Positions 25,305 through 37,120 of a stretch of DNA of 64,000 bases are shown here, piece by piece. The first letter of the stretch is position 1. The number at the start of each line of letters is the position of its first letter. Under the pieces are notes generated by a model. That model saw only the letters and a list, made by a program, of their open reading frames with translations. It had not been told where the DNA came from and ran no database searches. The stretch lies in contig JAMWET010001633.1 of NCBI GenBank assembly GCA_024036415.1, positions 60,001-124,000 of the forward strand. The letters are read 5' to 3'. This DNA is from Prochilodus magdalenae (lineage: Eukaryota; Chordata; Actinopteri; Characiformes; Prochilodontidae). The position numbers and the translations under genes were made by a program.

Positions 25305-25306
<2 letters not shown>
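24483..25306. other. Non-coding, partly GC-rich stretch
   Basis: The segment 24890-25160 is GC-rich and contains ggtcaccaggggttctgcct, possibly part of an LTR or a small CpG-rich region. No frame of recognisable family was found. Confidence 0.3.

Positions 25307-25364
<58 letters not shown>
25307..25364. repeat. (CT)29 microsatellite
   Basis: An uninterrupted CT dinucleotide run of 58 bases. The Arg-Glu and Ser-Leu frames across it are artefacts. Confidence 0.98.
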
Positions 25365-25369
<5 letters not shown>

Positions 25370-26991
25370 AAGTCCCGCCCCCCGACCAATCAGAAACACA
25401 GAAGGCAAACTAACAACTACACCAACCAATAGAAATATAAATAAGGCCCACACTCAAGCTTGACTGAAAACATACAAGGATTACATTAGCACAGAAAATG
25501 CTTCAAAATAAAAGTACCATTTAATTATTTTAATACTACTAATCAGCATGAAATACTGTCTGTTTTTACCCTTTTATTCACATTTTAATTAGGAACTTTG
25601 TAACACTGTTTTTATCTGTACTTTTAAAGTATAATAATTAAATTATAACTGGGTTACACATAGCTAACTAACTATGTCTGTTTCGACATATCACTATCCA
25701 CCAAACTATGGAGCAAAATTATATTAACCAGTTTCACCTCTCTTTCGGACCACCATATACCACCATGCCTGCTATAATGGAGAAGAGACACTGAGCTAGC
25801 TCATGTACTGGGTTTTATTAACTGATTGGCCACTGTATGGAACAGGAAGGAGTTACAGTGATCATTCTGCCTTGTCCAACTTACAGATGCGTCAGACTGG
25901 GAACGTTTTTCAGTGCACACATGCGCTCACACCTTTGCACTTGTAAAAGGCCCGGGTGCCTCTGTGACAAACGTCCTTGTCCTTCTGTTTCTGGCAAACA
26001 AGACGGTGCTTCAGAGGAATAATGTACAAAAATCAGGCTGTGGAAATCTACCAAATGAAAAACAGTCACGAAACGTCTGTCCTTGACTCGAGCGCCCTGC
26101 CATACAGCATTTTATTGAGTTTCAAATGAAGGAGATTTGTCCTTTCTGGAACGCTTATTGAATAAGGAGTGAGTGAGAGACAGTGACAGAGAGAGACGGC
26201 GAGAGAGAGCATGACAGAGACAATACGGTGCCGACGTCTTCCACCATGGAAAGCTGTGTATTGAGCCCACGAATTGACGTCACTTTAAGTCAGTTTAAAC
26301 GCCTGGAAAAGCGACGGCTGGTTTATTGCAATGCCACGAGTGTCACAGCATCCACCCGAGCCCGTGCTACAGTATTATACAGCTTACACCGCCTGAATCA
26401 AAATGTGTTTGTTCTAATGTGGGTGGGGTCAGGGTCTTGGTAAAGTTCCACGAGCTGGATCAACTAATGAAACTTCTTCATATCATTTTTCAGTCATAAT
26501 ACTAATACTCCAGTATAATGCTAAAGAAGGAACCCTTTGCTGTGTCGATGTGGTGATGGAAAAAATTATTTTACCATGTAAATTTAATGGCCCACAAAAT
26601 TTTTTTAATATTAATGCTAATCTCTGGTAGCATCCCTATGGGTATAGTATTATAGCGCTATGCTAATGGATTATCACATATACAATTTTGTCTAGACATT
26701 TGACGCTTGTAACAGACATGTGTATATATACTTGAGCTTGTAAGTATCCGTTTTACAGTGACTCTAGTGTAATATTATAGGACTCTGTTCATCTTGACAT
26801 CATTAGGACTCTAGGACTAGGGCTAGGCTTAGTCTTGTCTTGTTCTCGTAGTAAAGTGAACTTAATGTATTCAACAATACATTCGAATAGAACAAAGAAC
26901 AAAATCATTGTATCCTCACAAGGGCATTCCCAACCTTATATATGAGCACAGTTTGCATTTCACTAGAACAATCAGTGAGAGTGATATACTG
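25365..26991. other. Non-coding stretch
   Basis: No gene or classified repeat is seen. A GAGA-rich patch lies at 26165-26225. Confidence 0.35.
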
Positions 26992-27170
26992 TACACCACC
27001 AGTCAAAAGTTTAGACACACCCAGCTAAAAAGATGTTATCTTATGGACTGTACAGGCTTAACACTTTACAGTTCAACCTGAATATCAGTCTAAAAATATC
27101 ATGATGCACCACATATACTCTTGATTTCTCACAATATTATATTTTTGCCCTATTGCCACCTCAGATATAT
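26992..27170 (+). mobile_element. Terminus of a Tc1-like element
   Basis: The end accagtcaaaagtttagaca begins near 26998, followed by the subterminal sequence shared, in reverse, with 22425-22606. Only this end is present; a short (TA) run near 27168 ends it. Confidence 0.65.
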
Positions 27171-27221
27171 ATATATTTTGTTACACAAAAACTTTAATCT
27201 CCTTTGGTTATTTGATTGAAT

Positions 27222-28575
27222 TTCAAAGGCTGTGAGTGGGTGTGGCTATTTAGTGAAAGTACGAAGACTGGCTGAGTGGGCGTGGTTATCCATTGAAAGT
27301 ATGAAGGCTGGAAGAGTAGGTGTAGTTATTTAGTGAAAGTATGAAGGCTGGAAGAGTAGGCGTGGTTATTAAGAGAAAGTATGGATTCTGGGGTTGGTGG
27401 GCGTAGCTATTCAGTGAAACTATGAAGGCTAGGTGAGTGGGCGTGGCTATTCAAAGGAAAGTATGAAGGCTGGGTGAGTCCGTGTGGATATTTAGTGAAA
27501 GTATGAAGGCTGGGTGAGCAGGTGTGGCTATTCAGTGAAAGTATGAAGGTTGGGTGAGTGGGCGTGGCTATTCAGTGAAATTATGAAGGCTGGGTGAATG
27601 CATGTGCCTATTCAGTGAAATTTTGAAGGCTGTGCGAGTGGGTGTGGCTATTCAGTGAAATTATGAAGGCTGGGTGAACAGGTGTGGCTATTCAGTGAAA
27701 GTATGAAGGTTGGGTGAGTGGGCGTGGCTATTCGAAGGTAAGTATGAAGGCTGGGTGAGTAGGCGTGACTATTCAGTGAAATTATGAAGGCTGGGTGAAT
27801 GCATGTGCCTATTCAGTGAAATTTTGAAGGCTGGGCGAGTGGGAGTGGCTATTCGGTGAAATTATGAAGGCTGGGTGAGCAGGTGTGGCTATTCAGTGAA
27901 AGTATGAAGGCTGGGTCAGTGGGCGTGGCTATTCAGTGAAATTATGAAGGCTTGGTGAGTAGGTGGGGCTATTCAGTGAAACTCTGAAGGCTGGATAAGT
28001 GGGCATGGCTATTCAATGAAATTATGAAGTTTGGGTGAGTGGGCGTAGCTATTCGAAGGTAAGTATGAAGGCTGTGTGAGTAGGCGTGGCTATTCAGTGA
28101 AATTATGAAGGCTGGGTGAATGCATGTGCCTATTCAGTGAAATTATGAAGGCTGGGTGAGTAGGTGTGGCTATTCAGTGAAATTATGAAGGCTGGGTGAG
28201 TAGGTGTGGCTATTCAGTGAAATTATGAAGGCTGGGTGAGTAGGTGTGGCTATTCAGTGAAACTCTGAAGGCTGGATAAGTGGGCATGGCTATTCAGTGA
28301 AATTATGAAGTTTGGGTGAGTGGGCGTGGCTATTCAGAAGGTAAGTATGAAGGCTGCGTGAGTAGGCGTGGCTATTCAGTGAAATTATGAAGGCTGGGTG
28401 AATGCATGTGCCTATTCAGTGAAATTATGAAGGCTGGGTGAGTGGGTGTGGCTATTTAGTGAAAGTATGAAGGCTGGGTGAGTGGGCGTGGCTATTCGAA
28501 GGTAAGTATGAAGACTGGGTGAGTAGGCGTGGCTATTCAGTGAAATTATGAAGGCTGGGCGAGTGGGCGTGGCTA
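27222..28575 (+). repeat. 40-bp minisatellite, about 33 units
   Basis: The unit is about TATGAAGGCTGGGTGAGTGG followed by GCGTGGCTATTCAGTGAAAT. Many units differ by a few bases. Some units replace cagtgaaat with gaaggtaag, adding 2-3 bases. These variant units occur at 27734, 28055, 28337 and 28498, giving loose higher-order spacing. Confidence 0.95.
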
Positions 28576-29169
28576 TGGTAACTATATCTGCTTGATTTTA
28601 ACACAAGGCACATTTTCAAAGAGTCCTTGAGAAAAGGGCTGAGATCATTGGAGCTGTTCTGGAGGTTTATGGGTCTGTCTTTGATTAAAGTGTTAAACTG
28701 AAACTGCTCTATCATGTAAAGGGATCTGTCTCTGTAGTGCTTTAGAATTAAAGCCTAATTAAAGCGGCTTCAATTAGAATTCATAAGAAGATTCACTGCT
28801 GGCCATAAAAGCTGATATGAGAAATACAGCAGAGCCCAGTGATGTTGGGCTGCCTGCACTTAGCCCTGTAACCACAGCATCGGTAGCATCACGGCTGTAC
28901 AGAGAAAGCCCTCGGCTCATGGAAAAACCTTCTGCTTGCTGAAGGAGAGGCTCAAGGGCATCAGAAACATCTTACATTCATTTATTATGGCACAAAGAGC
29001 TTTACCGCTATAAAAGCAGCCCTCAAGCGTACGTCTGCGTTTGTTCCCCTAACCATGAAGCGCATCTACAGGCTAAGAGAGCACTGCGGGTCGCCTGTTT
29101 ACTGAACAGGTTCAGGAACCAGACATGGTTTAGATGACTTTTAATTTTTAGATTTTAAGATTTTAGATT
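28576..29169. other. Non-coding stretch, possible conserved core
   Basis: Complex sequence without repeats at 28730-29110. No gene recognised. Confidence 0.3.
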
Positions 29170-29440
29170 TTAATCCCTTGTTGATCCCCCAATGGGAAAA
29201 TTTACAAGGCTTCCGCATTTTACCCATCCATGAAGTGAAACACCAACACACTCACTAGTAAACCCACACACTAGGGGGCAGTGAGCACACTTACCCGGAG
29301 CGGTGGGCAGCCTTATCCACGACGCTCGGGGAGCAGTTGGGGGTTAGATGCCTTGCTCAAGGGCACCTCAGTTGTTACTGTCAGTTCACTCCGGTCACAA
29401 GGCTGATTCCCTAACCTCCAGCCCACGACTACCTCCTAGT
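29170..29440 (-). repeat. tRNA-derived SINE, inverted copy
   Basis: On the minus strand the order is ggaggttagggaatcagcct, the B-box-like area, cccttgagcaaggcatctaa, ccgctccgggtaagtgtgct and a 3' part with cactagtgag. It is the same family as 17715-17945. Confidence 0.7.
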
Positions 29441-29449
29441 CTGTTTGTT

Positions 29450-31326
29450 AAAAGCTAAACATCTTAGCCGTCTGTTGTTAAGCCTGTCTGTTATAAGCTA
29501 TATATGTTAGCCGTTTGTTGTTAAGCCTATCTGTTATAAGCTAAATGTGTTAGCCGTTTGTTGTTTAGCCTGTTATAAGCTAAACGTGTTAGCCATCTGT
29601 TGTTAAGCCTGTACGTTATAGGCTAAATGTGTTAGCCGTCTGTTGTTTAGCCTGTCTGTTATAAGCTATATGTGTTAGTTGTCTGTTGTTTAGCCTGTCT
29701 GTTATAAGCTATATGTGTTAGTTGTCTGTTGTTTAGCCTGTCTGTTATAAGCTATATGTGTTAGTTGTCTGTTGTTAAGCCTGTCTGTTATGAGCTATAT
29801 GTGTTAGTCGTCTGTTGTTTAACCTGTCTGTTATGAGCTATATGTGTTAGTCGTCTGTTGTTTACCCTGTCTGTTATGAGCTATATGTGTTAGTCGTCTG
29901 TTGTTTACCCTGTCTGTTATGAGCTATATGTGTTAGTTGTCTGTTGTTTAGCCTGTCTGTTATGAGCTATATGTGTTAGTTGTCTGTTGTTAAGCCTGTC
30001 TGTTATGAGCTATATGTGTTAGCCGTCTGTTGTTTAGCCTGTCTGTTATAAGCTATATGTGTTAGTTGTCTGTTGTTTAGCCTGTCTGTTATAAGCTATA
30101 TGTGTTAGTCGTCTGTTGTTTAGCCTGTCTGTTATAAGCTATATGTGTTAGTTGTCTGTTGTTTAGCCTGTCTGTTATAAGCTATATGTGTTAGTTGTCT
30201 GTTGTTTAGCCTGTCTGTTATGAGCTATATGTGTTAGTTGTCTGTTGTTTAGCCTGTCTGTTATGAGCTATATGTGTTAGTCGTCTGTTGTTTAGCCTGT
30301 CTGTTATGAGCTATATGTGTTAGTCGTCTGTTGTTTAACCTGTCTGTTATGAGCTATATGTGTTAGTCGTCTGTTGTTTAGCCTGTCTGTTATGAGCTAT
30401 ATGTGTTAGCCGTCTGTTGTTTAGCCTGTCTGTTATAAGCTATATGGGTTAGCCGTCTGTTGTTAAGCCTGTTTGTAATAAGCTATATGTGTTAGCCGTC
30501 TGTTGTTTAGCCTGTCTAAGCTATATGTGTTAGTTGTCTGTTGTTTAACCTGTCTGTTATAAGCTATATGTGTTAGTTGTTGTTTAGCCTGTCTGTTATA
30601 AGCTATATGTGTTAGTTGTCTGTTGTTTAGCCTGTCTGTTATAAGCTATATGTGTTAGTTGTCTGTTGTTTAGCCTGTCTGTTATAAGCTATATGTGTTA
30701 GCCGTCTGTTGTTTAGCCTGTCTGTTATAAGCTATATGTGTTAGCCGTCTGTTGTTTAGCCTGTCTGTTATAAGCTATATGTGTTAGCCGTCTGTTGTTT
30801 AGCCTGTCTGTTATAAGCTATATGTGTTAGTCGTCTGTTGTTAAGCCTGTTTGTAATAAGCTATATGTGTTAGCCGTCTGTTGTTTAGCCTGTCTAAGCT
30901 ATATGTGTTAGTTGTCTGTTGTTTAACCTGTCTGTTATAAGCTATATGTGTTAGTTGTTGTTTAGCCTGTCTGTTATAAGCTATATGTGTTAGTCGTCTG
31001 TTGTTTAGCCTGTCTGTTATAAGCTAAATGTGTTAGTTGTTGTTTAGTCTGTCTGTTATAAGCTAAATGTGTTAGTTTTCTGTTGTTTAGCCTGTCTGTT
31101 ATAAGCTATATGTGTTAGTTGTCTGTTGTTTAGCCTGTCTGTTATAAGCTATATGTGTTAGTTGTCTGTTGTTTAGCCTGTCTGTTATAAGCTATATGTG
31201 TTAGTTGTCTGTTGTTTAGCCTGTCTGTTATAAGCTATATGTGTTAGTCGTCTGTTGTTTAGCCTGTCTGTTATAAGCTATATGTGTAGTTGTCTGTCGT
31301 TTAGCCTGTCTGTTATAAGCTATATT
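29450..31326 (+). repeat. 43-bp minisatellite, about 43 units
   Basis: The unit is about CCTGTCTGTTATAAGCTATA followed by TGTGTTAGTTGTCTGTTGTTTAG. Units are very similar and fall into classes (TATAAGC or TATGAGC; GTTGTCTG, GTCGTCTG or GCCGTCTG). A shortened unit (cctgtctaagc, near 30510 and 30891) followed by the same neighbours marks a duplicated block of about 380 bases. Confidence 0.95.
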
Positions 31327-31524
31327 AGCTTTTCTAATATCTGCCATGCTTAAGGGTTATGTCTGAAATTGTGGCAGAATACTATAAATATTCAAACTGT
31401 GTTATGTAGAATATAGGCTATTACACTGCAAATTATTTTGAAAAATGTTGTTATGTGAGACAAGGACAATGCTAGGGTTGCACTTGATGGAAAATATTAC
31501 ACTACTTTAATAAGTAAACCTTCT

Positions 31525-31845
31525 TCTAGTGACACAATGTGGGTGTTTCTAGTAAAAAGGCCAGTGTGTGGACATACAAGGTAGGTGTTTGTAATAAAAT
31601 GGCCAGTGAGTACAAGCACAGGGCAGGTGTTTCTAATAAAGTCACCAGAGAGTGCACATACAAGGAAGGTGTTTCTGCAAAATTTTCTTCGGGATCAATA
31701 AAGAAAGTATCTAAAGTAGCCAGTGAGTGGAAGTAAACAGTAGGTGTTTTTAATAAAGTGGCCAGTGAGTGAAAGAACAAGGTAGGTGTTTCTAATAAAA
31801 GGGCCAGTGTGTGGACATACAAGCTAGGTATTTCTAATAAAGTGG
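31525..31845 (+). repeat. Short minisatellite, about 6-7 units
   Basis: Units of about 45-55 bases share ggtaggtgtttctaataaa, ggccagtgagtg and acatacaag. One unit contains an insert with ttcttcgggatcaataaaga near 31685. Frames across it are artefacts. Confidence 0.85.
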
Positions 31846-33416
31846 CCTGCTACAACCTCCTGTAGCCTGCTCAGTGGATCCACTGCAGTCTCGTAAAAAG
31901 CAGAAATTAATATCGCCGTCTGTCTGGATTTCGGTTGGATGCGACCAATTAGGCGTGGAAAGCTTCTCATGGCTTCTTAATTCCTGCTAAGAGGATTCAG
32001 TGCTAGAATACATGGATAAAGCGGGCCTGCTGAATCACAGCCCCAGTCTAGCAATGACTGTCTGTAGTGATCAATAGTGCAAAGAGGTGTGGGAGACTGT
32101 GGATATCACAACAAACAACAAATAAATAAATAAAAGCCTGTGAGTAAAATCTATGATCTTTTATTTTAGAAACAACAGCAGAAAAGTCTCATACACGTTG
32201 AGCCAAAAGCAAACCTTTCAAAAATAAAACAACAGTTTACCCTGCTGCCCTTGTGGTCGACAGAAAGCGTCAATATATCAGCTTATAAATCTTCTCTCAA
32301 CGTGACACAGACAGTCGGGAACTCCGTACAGATGACTTCGGCATAGAGTTCACACCGGCCCTGCTGATACAGCGAATCCACAGCAGAGCTTGTAGATGCT
32401 CCTTGTTGCAAAAACCAAACAAAATACTAAAATTTCTCTTCTTCTTCGTAAAGAGATGAAAAATAGTCCACCGTTGGTTTCATGGATAGCAGATCTAAAC
32501 CTAAAAGAGGAGAGCAAGTATATACAAGGAACAACTTGGCAGAAAGACAGAACATCGACAACGACAATGAAAACAAACATCTCTGATGGATTTGAAAATA
32601 GCCATACAGTAGGCCTGGGCCAATTGACAAGTGAGCCGGATCTGATGGCGAGGCAGCAAAGCTGATACTTACGGTGCTGGGAAACTAAAGTGGACTGACT
32701 TACCACTAATCATCTTGCTAAATAATATTAAAATCTAATAATATTAAAATATTTTATGCACTTACAGATAAAGGAGTGGATCCTGATGCATTAATAAGCT
32801 GGCAAAGTTAATTCCTGACAGTTTCTGCTCAGGGTTCCCCAGAATGCAATGAAAATAACACTCATTAAAAATAAGAGTTGCGGGAAAAAATGCATATGAA
32901 TTGAAGTTTTGAGTTATAAATGATTTGATGAAATTATCTGTTGCTTGACTAAAACAATAAAACACATTTGTCGTTTATCAGCATTTACAGAAGTGGGGTT
33001 TTTTTTTGTATGACGGTGGAAATAAGAAATTCCTTCATAAGAAAACATGATGGAAATATAGGTAAACCAAACTCAAGTTACTTTGTTATTAATTAAAGGT
33101 ATTGATTAAACTCTTTCATTCATTGAGCAATCTTTGGCATGCATTGCAGCATTTTTCATTGTACTAGGTCTATATTTTTTATTGCCCCATTCTAGTCGAA
33201 ACAAAAAGTTTAGTGTATCTTGTGTATTTATGTGGTATTCATGTGAATTTTGAATTCACATGCTTTTTTTATCAACCCTGTTTTAATTATTTTCAAATAC
33301 CACCCCCATACAGAGTTTAAAATGATTATTATTTAAAATAAATAAATAAATAAATAAAATACTAAATACAAAGAATAATCCTAAGAATGAAAAAAAAAAC
33401 TTGTTTTTTATTTTAA
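31846..33416. other. Non-coding stretch, possible distal 3' UTR
   Basis: No gene of known family is present. The piece at 32155-32700 is complex and has AATAAA on the minus strand near 32160, so it could be the far end of a neuroligin transcript or a separate conserved element. Frames of 118 (minus) and 89 (plus) codons overlap there and resemble nothing known. 33160-33410 is AT-rich with an (AAAT) run at 33335-33360. Confidence 0.3.
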
Positions 33417-33666
33417 ATATCGTCGCTGTCAAATGAAAAACATGTATCTCCATTTTTGTCCATTTTGACTTTTATGCACCATTTGAAAACAGCCGCTCCT
33501 GTTTTTTTCAGATTTTCATGATGAATGGACCAATTGAAATGGCCCAAAAGTGCTTGGTAAAACATCTGGTTCCATAGACTTACATTAAAATTGAATGAGG
33601 TTTTTGGCCTCTCCTGTAAAGTTGCCATTTTGGAGATACTTGTTTTTCTTTGGACAGCGACGATAT
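33417..33666. mobile_element. 250-bp MITE with perfect 14-bp inverted ends
   Basis: The ends are ATATCGTCGCTGTC (33417-33430) and GACAGCGACGATAT (33653-33666). Inside, tacatgttttt-type and tggagatacttg words form longer imperfect inverted repeats. A second copy is at 40762-41010 and a partial end at 51648-51690. No coding capacity. Confidence 0.85.
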
Positions 33667-35691
33667 GTAAAGGACATCAGAACTCACTCGCTCATATTAA
33701 GCAGTCTGGAGTTTTGCCAGCAGATGGGGCTATGCAAATCGCTGCCAACCAGTTTATTTGAAGCTGTCAGCCAGGCCTACTGTATAACACCACAAACACC
33801 ACTTTAACACGGCGATGCTTTTGGGAAATTGAGCTTGGTCTGAGAGTGATCAAGGATGCTAGGTTACTGTAGATACAGGGGGTTTAAAGGGCTGTGTTGT
33901 ACAACATCAACACTATGCAAATGAGACTGTAATTTCTGAAAAGATCCTTTGCCCTTATAATAGCAACCATCACACCATCATCTGTTTCTCTAAAAGTGAA
34001 ATCCAGTAAGACATGACTGGTGGAACTCTGGAAGCTAATGTAACTACCTTATTTCTTCAACTGCAGCCAGACCTTAATAGAGCCTTAACTGCAATATCAC
34101 AAGCTGATCGCAACGATGAATGGAGAATAAATAAAAAACGAAGCTGGACAGAATGCTGCCATCTTGTCTCTACTAGCATTCAGAGTTTGTTGGGACTTCC
34201 TGAGGACTTGCAAAGTCTGGTTAAGTTTGACAAGTTTTTACGTTTACAAAATGTCTCCGTATTGGAAAAATGGTGGACGTCTTATACAGACATTTGGGCA
34301 ACTCTTGTCATGTTTTGTTGATTTTCTAATTGCAAATAAGTTAAAATATCCTCTTTTAGGAGCAAACCTGAACACTGCATGCTACAGCAAAGTTTAGTGC
34401 ACAACTTCAAGGTATTCAAAATCAATCACTAAACCATTTGTTGTAAGCATGCCTACTCACATCCTATGGCCGCATATAGGAACCTACAGAGTTTAAATAC
34501 TAAAATTCCCTTCTGGATTAAAACGCTGTACAGTTTCATGGTGGAGGCAGCTTGTTTGGAAATGCAGACAGATTGCTAACATTGCTGTTAGGAAGATGAA
34601 CATCTTACTGCAGTCCTACAACTGTAGCAACATCAAATCACCACTGCAAAGGAGAAAATGGATTACTCAAACCACAGGAACAACTCATCAGAAGCTACAA
34701 GCTAAAGTTTAGCACTGCAGATAACTTGCTCCTGCCATTTGTTTTGTACTGAAGATTTCATTTCTGTTTTCTTTATGGTTTTGTTCAACGACTAAGGTAA
34801 AAGTCATGCTAATGCTTGCTCGGGTGTATTTATTACCTCAGTGGAAAGGCAATCAGTATTGGCTGACACCTCTGGGAAGTCTGTCCGACTGATGAGGCTG
34901 AGGGACCACTAGAAAACCACTAGAATTTAACTGAGTGCTCCCTATAGAGAATGTGTTAACTTATTTTCACTTAGAATGCAGAAGTCTGTATTGAGAGGTT
35001 GTTAGCTTTCGTGGCATCTATATGTGAAAGCCAAGTTTGAAAACATCATCACCATGTAGAGAAACGGAGATAGACAGCTGGTCGGCGTACAGCCCAAATT
35101 TGGCACATGAAGCGAATGGAACGGAAGAGTATTCAGAAGCGGAACGACACTAAGCGCAGGTTGCTTTCTGCACCTTACCCTATGCTATATACATTATACT
35201 TTAGACTCTAAAATAACACTATTTGGAGTGAGAAATGGGATTACTGCCAGTTGAAAGGCAATCACCCTTAAGAGTTAAGCTCTTCGGATTTACAGTACGA
35301 GCGCTCAATGCATGGCACAGATATTTACACTGCACTCTGATCTCTTTGTCAGGGTTTAAGCCGTGTGAGCTACTGACTCTGAAACACGGCTGTTGTTTAG
35401 GCCTCTTCTGCCTGAACTGTTTGATGTGCAAATTGCAAATTATGCCGATACAAAATTGGATTGGAACAGCACTGGGATAAATGAAACAACAAAAGGAAGA
35501 GAAATCATTCACTATTACCACAAAGGGTTCATATAGTGGTGGCCAAGTTTTTCAGAAAGAAAAGAAAGATGAGATCCCCGAAATCAAGACAGCCATGGTG
35601 ACCACGGCTAATGCTACTATTGCTTCTAAAGTTTCGTTCGTTAAAGAGTTTATTAAGGAAAAGATGATCCAAGAACTGAAGACGTTTCTAG
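33667..35691. other. Non-coding stretch
   Basis: Two frames, 34013-34321 (102 codons) and 35481-35723 (80 codons), have lysine-rich or mixed products I do not recognise. Neither has a clear context. They may be relics of transposons. Confidence 0.3.
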
Positions 35692-36766
35692 CGATGCACC
35701 AATTCCGATATCTTAAGCTATAGGGCGATGCTGCGTGCCGATCCAATCTCGTCGTGCTTTCTTCTTGTATTTGAAATATGTTTTCCACATGTGTATGAAT
35801 AATACACTGGGGAGTGTAATAATGCAGGTGTAATAAAATAAAAGCCCTTCTAAAGAAAACCGATAAGAATAAAAGCCCTGTCGCATTTCATGTCTGTGAA
35901 GACACATACTTGTTTTAATTTCCTCAAGCAGGTTCATCTGTCAGGTGATTGCACTTGTCGCAATTAACACAGTCGCCTGATTCCAAGTATCTGAGCCTCC
36001 TACAATATTTTTTACACCACTGTTAGACTAGCTTCACTCTGTGAAACTTTCATGCAACTGTTGCATCTGAGTTGCATAATGTAAAGTGTGCTGCAGTTCA
36101 CTTAAAACTCAGCTGCAACATGGTTTTTGAAACAGCCAATATAAAATGCTGATATTGCCTCACAAGTGTAATTACCCCTCATTTCAAAGGATGAGTTAAG
36201 AAGAGAGTGTGTGTGCAACTCACAACATGCGGTGAAAGTTTCACCGTGTAAACCTAGCCTTATTTTTTTACAGCCTGGCTGTTATCTTTGTCTCATAGCA
36301 CGGCATCAATTGAGAGGGTAGTTCATGTGAAGTCAAAAGCACTTTTATTGAGACACATCAGCACTTTACTAACTTCTGACTGCTGCTATAGCAACAGCAG
36401 TAATATTTGTTTATTTGGACTTTTTATGTCATTAGTTGGGAGCTTCTAAGTATTGACAGCTTGGAACCAAAGTGGCTAAATTAGCCAGTTGGGTTTAATT
36501 GTTGCATACCAAGAACATGAATGTACAATTACATTTTTCATGATATATATTTATATGGCCAATAAGTGTTGGCTACAGTTTATGTTCATGATTATTCATA
36601 ATTGTTGGTCATTGTGATCATTCATGAATGGCACTCTTGGACTCAAAGAGTTACTGTGTATAAGAAACAGCACTGATAGTGAATTGGTCACATCTGGGCG
36701 ATACCCGATCCATCGATGCCATCAAGCATCGATGCCAATACTGATATGGAATCGGTGCATCACTAG
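35692..36766. mobile_element. Possible non-autonomous hAT-like element
   Basis: The left end TAGCGATGCACCAATTCCG and the right end GGAATCGGTGCATCACTA are inverted and resemble the ends of the 332-bp element at 42089-42420. The 8-base flanks agree only partly (gacgtttc and gatattgc), so the boundaries are uncertain. There is no transposase frame. Confidence 0.5.
36344..36349 (-). promoter_or_regulatory. Candidate polyadenylation signal for the neuroligin transcript
   Basis: The minus strand reads AATAAA here, about 770 bases beyond the stop codon, followed by a mixed sequence. It lies inside a possible transposon (35692-36766). Neuroligin 3' UTRs are often longer, and another AATAAA on the minus strand near 32160 is an alternative. 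This is a motif match only. Confidence 0.25.
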
Positions 36767-37120
36767 ATATTGCTGGATCATGTTGAAATTTCTTTGAGGC
36801 CGCCTTGGAGGCTGCATCACGTCGTTTTTTGTTCACAATCTAATCAAAGAGATCAAGATGCAAACACGGGTCTTCATATCCTGTATAGTATACTAGAGAC
36901 TGAAGTAGAGTCCTCTGCTCAGTTTTGAGCTTTACTTGTTGCGCCATAAATGTGAAAATCATTACATTCACTGTTCACATTATACAGGTTAATCGAGCTT
37001 CAATTCATAGTAGGAGTCCGTAACAAAATAACACCTACGGCGCTCGGATTCAAACGCCAGGGTGCGCTCTCTTTGACTTAAATAATCTGTTGCTCGTACA
37101 GTACAGTCGCCGCCACCGAG

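Noticed and set aside
32350..32706. A 118-codon protein gene on the minus strand
   Set aside because: No family resemblance, overlaps an 89-codon frame on the other strand, and has no supporting signals.
35481..35723. An 80-codon lysine-rich frame on the plus strand
   Set aside because: Product not recognised, no context, and its end runs into a possible transposon terminus at 35692.
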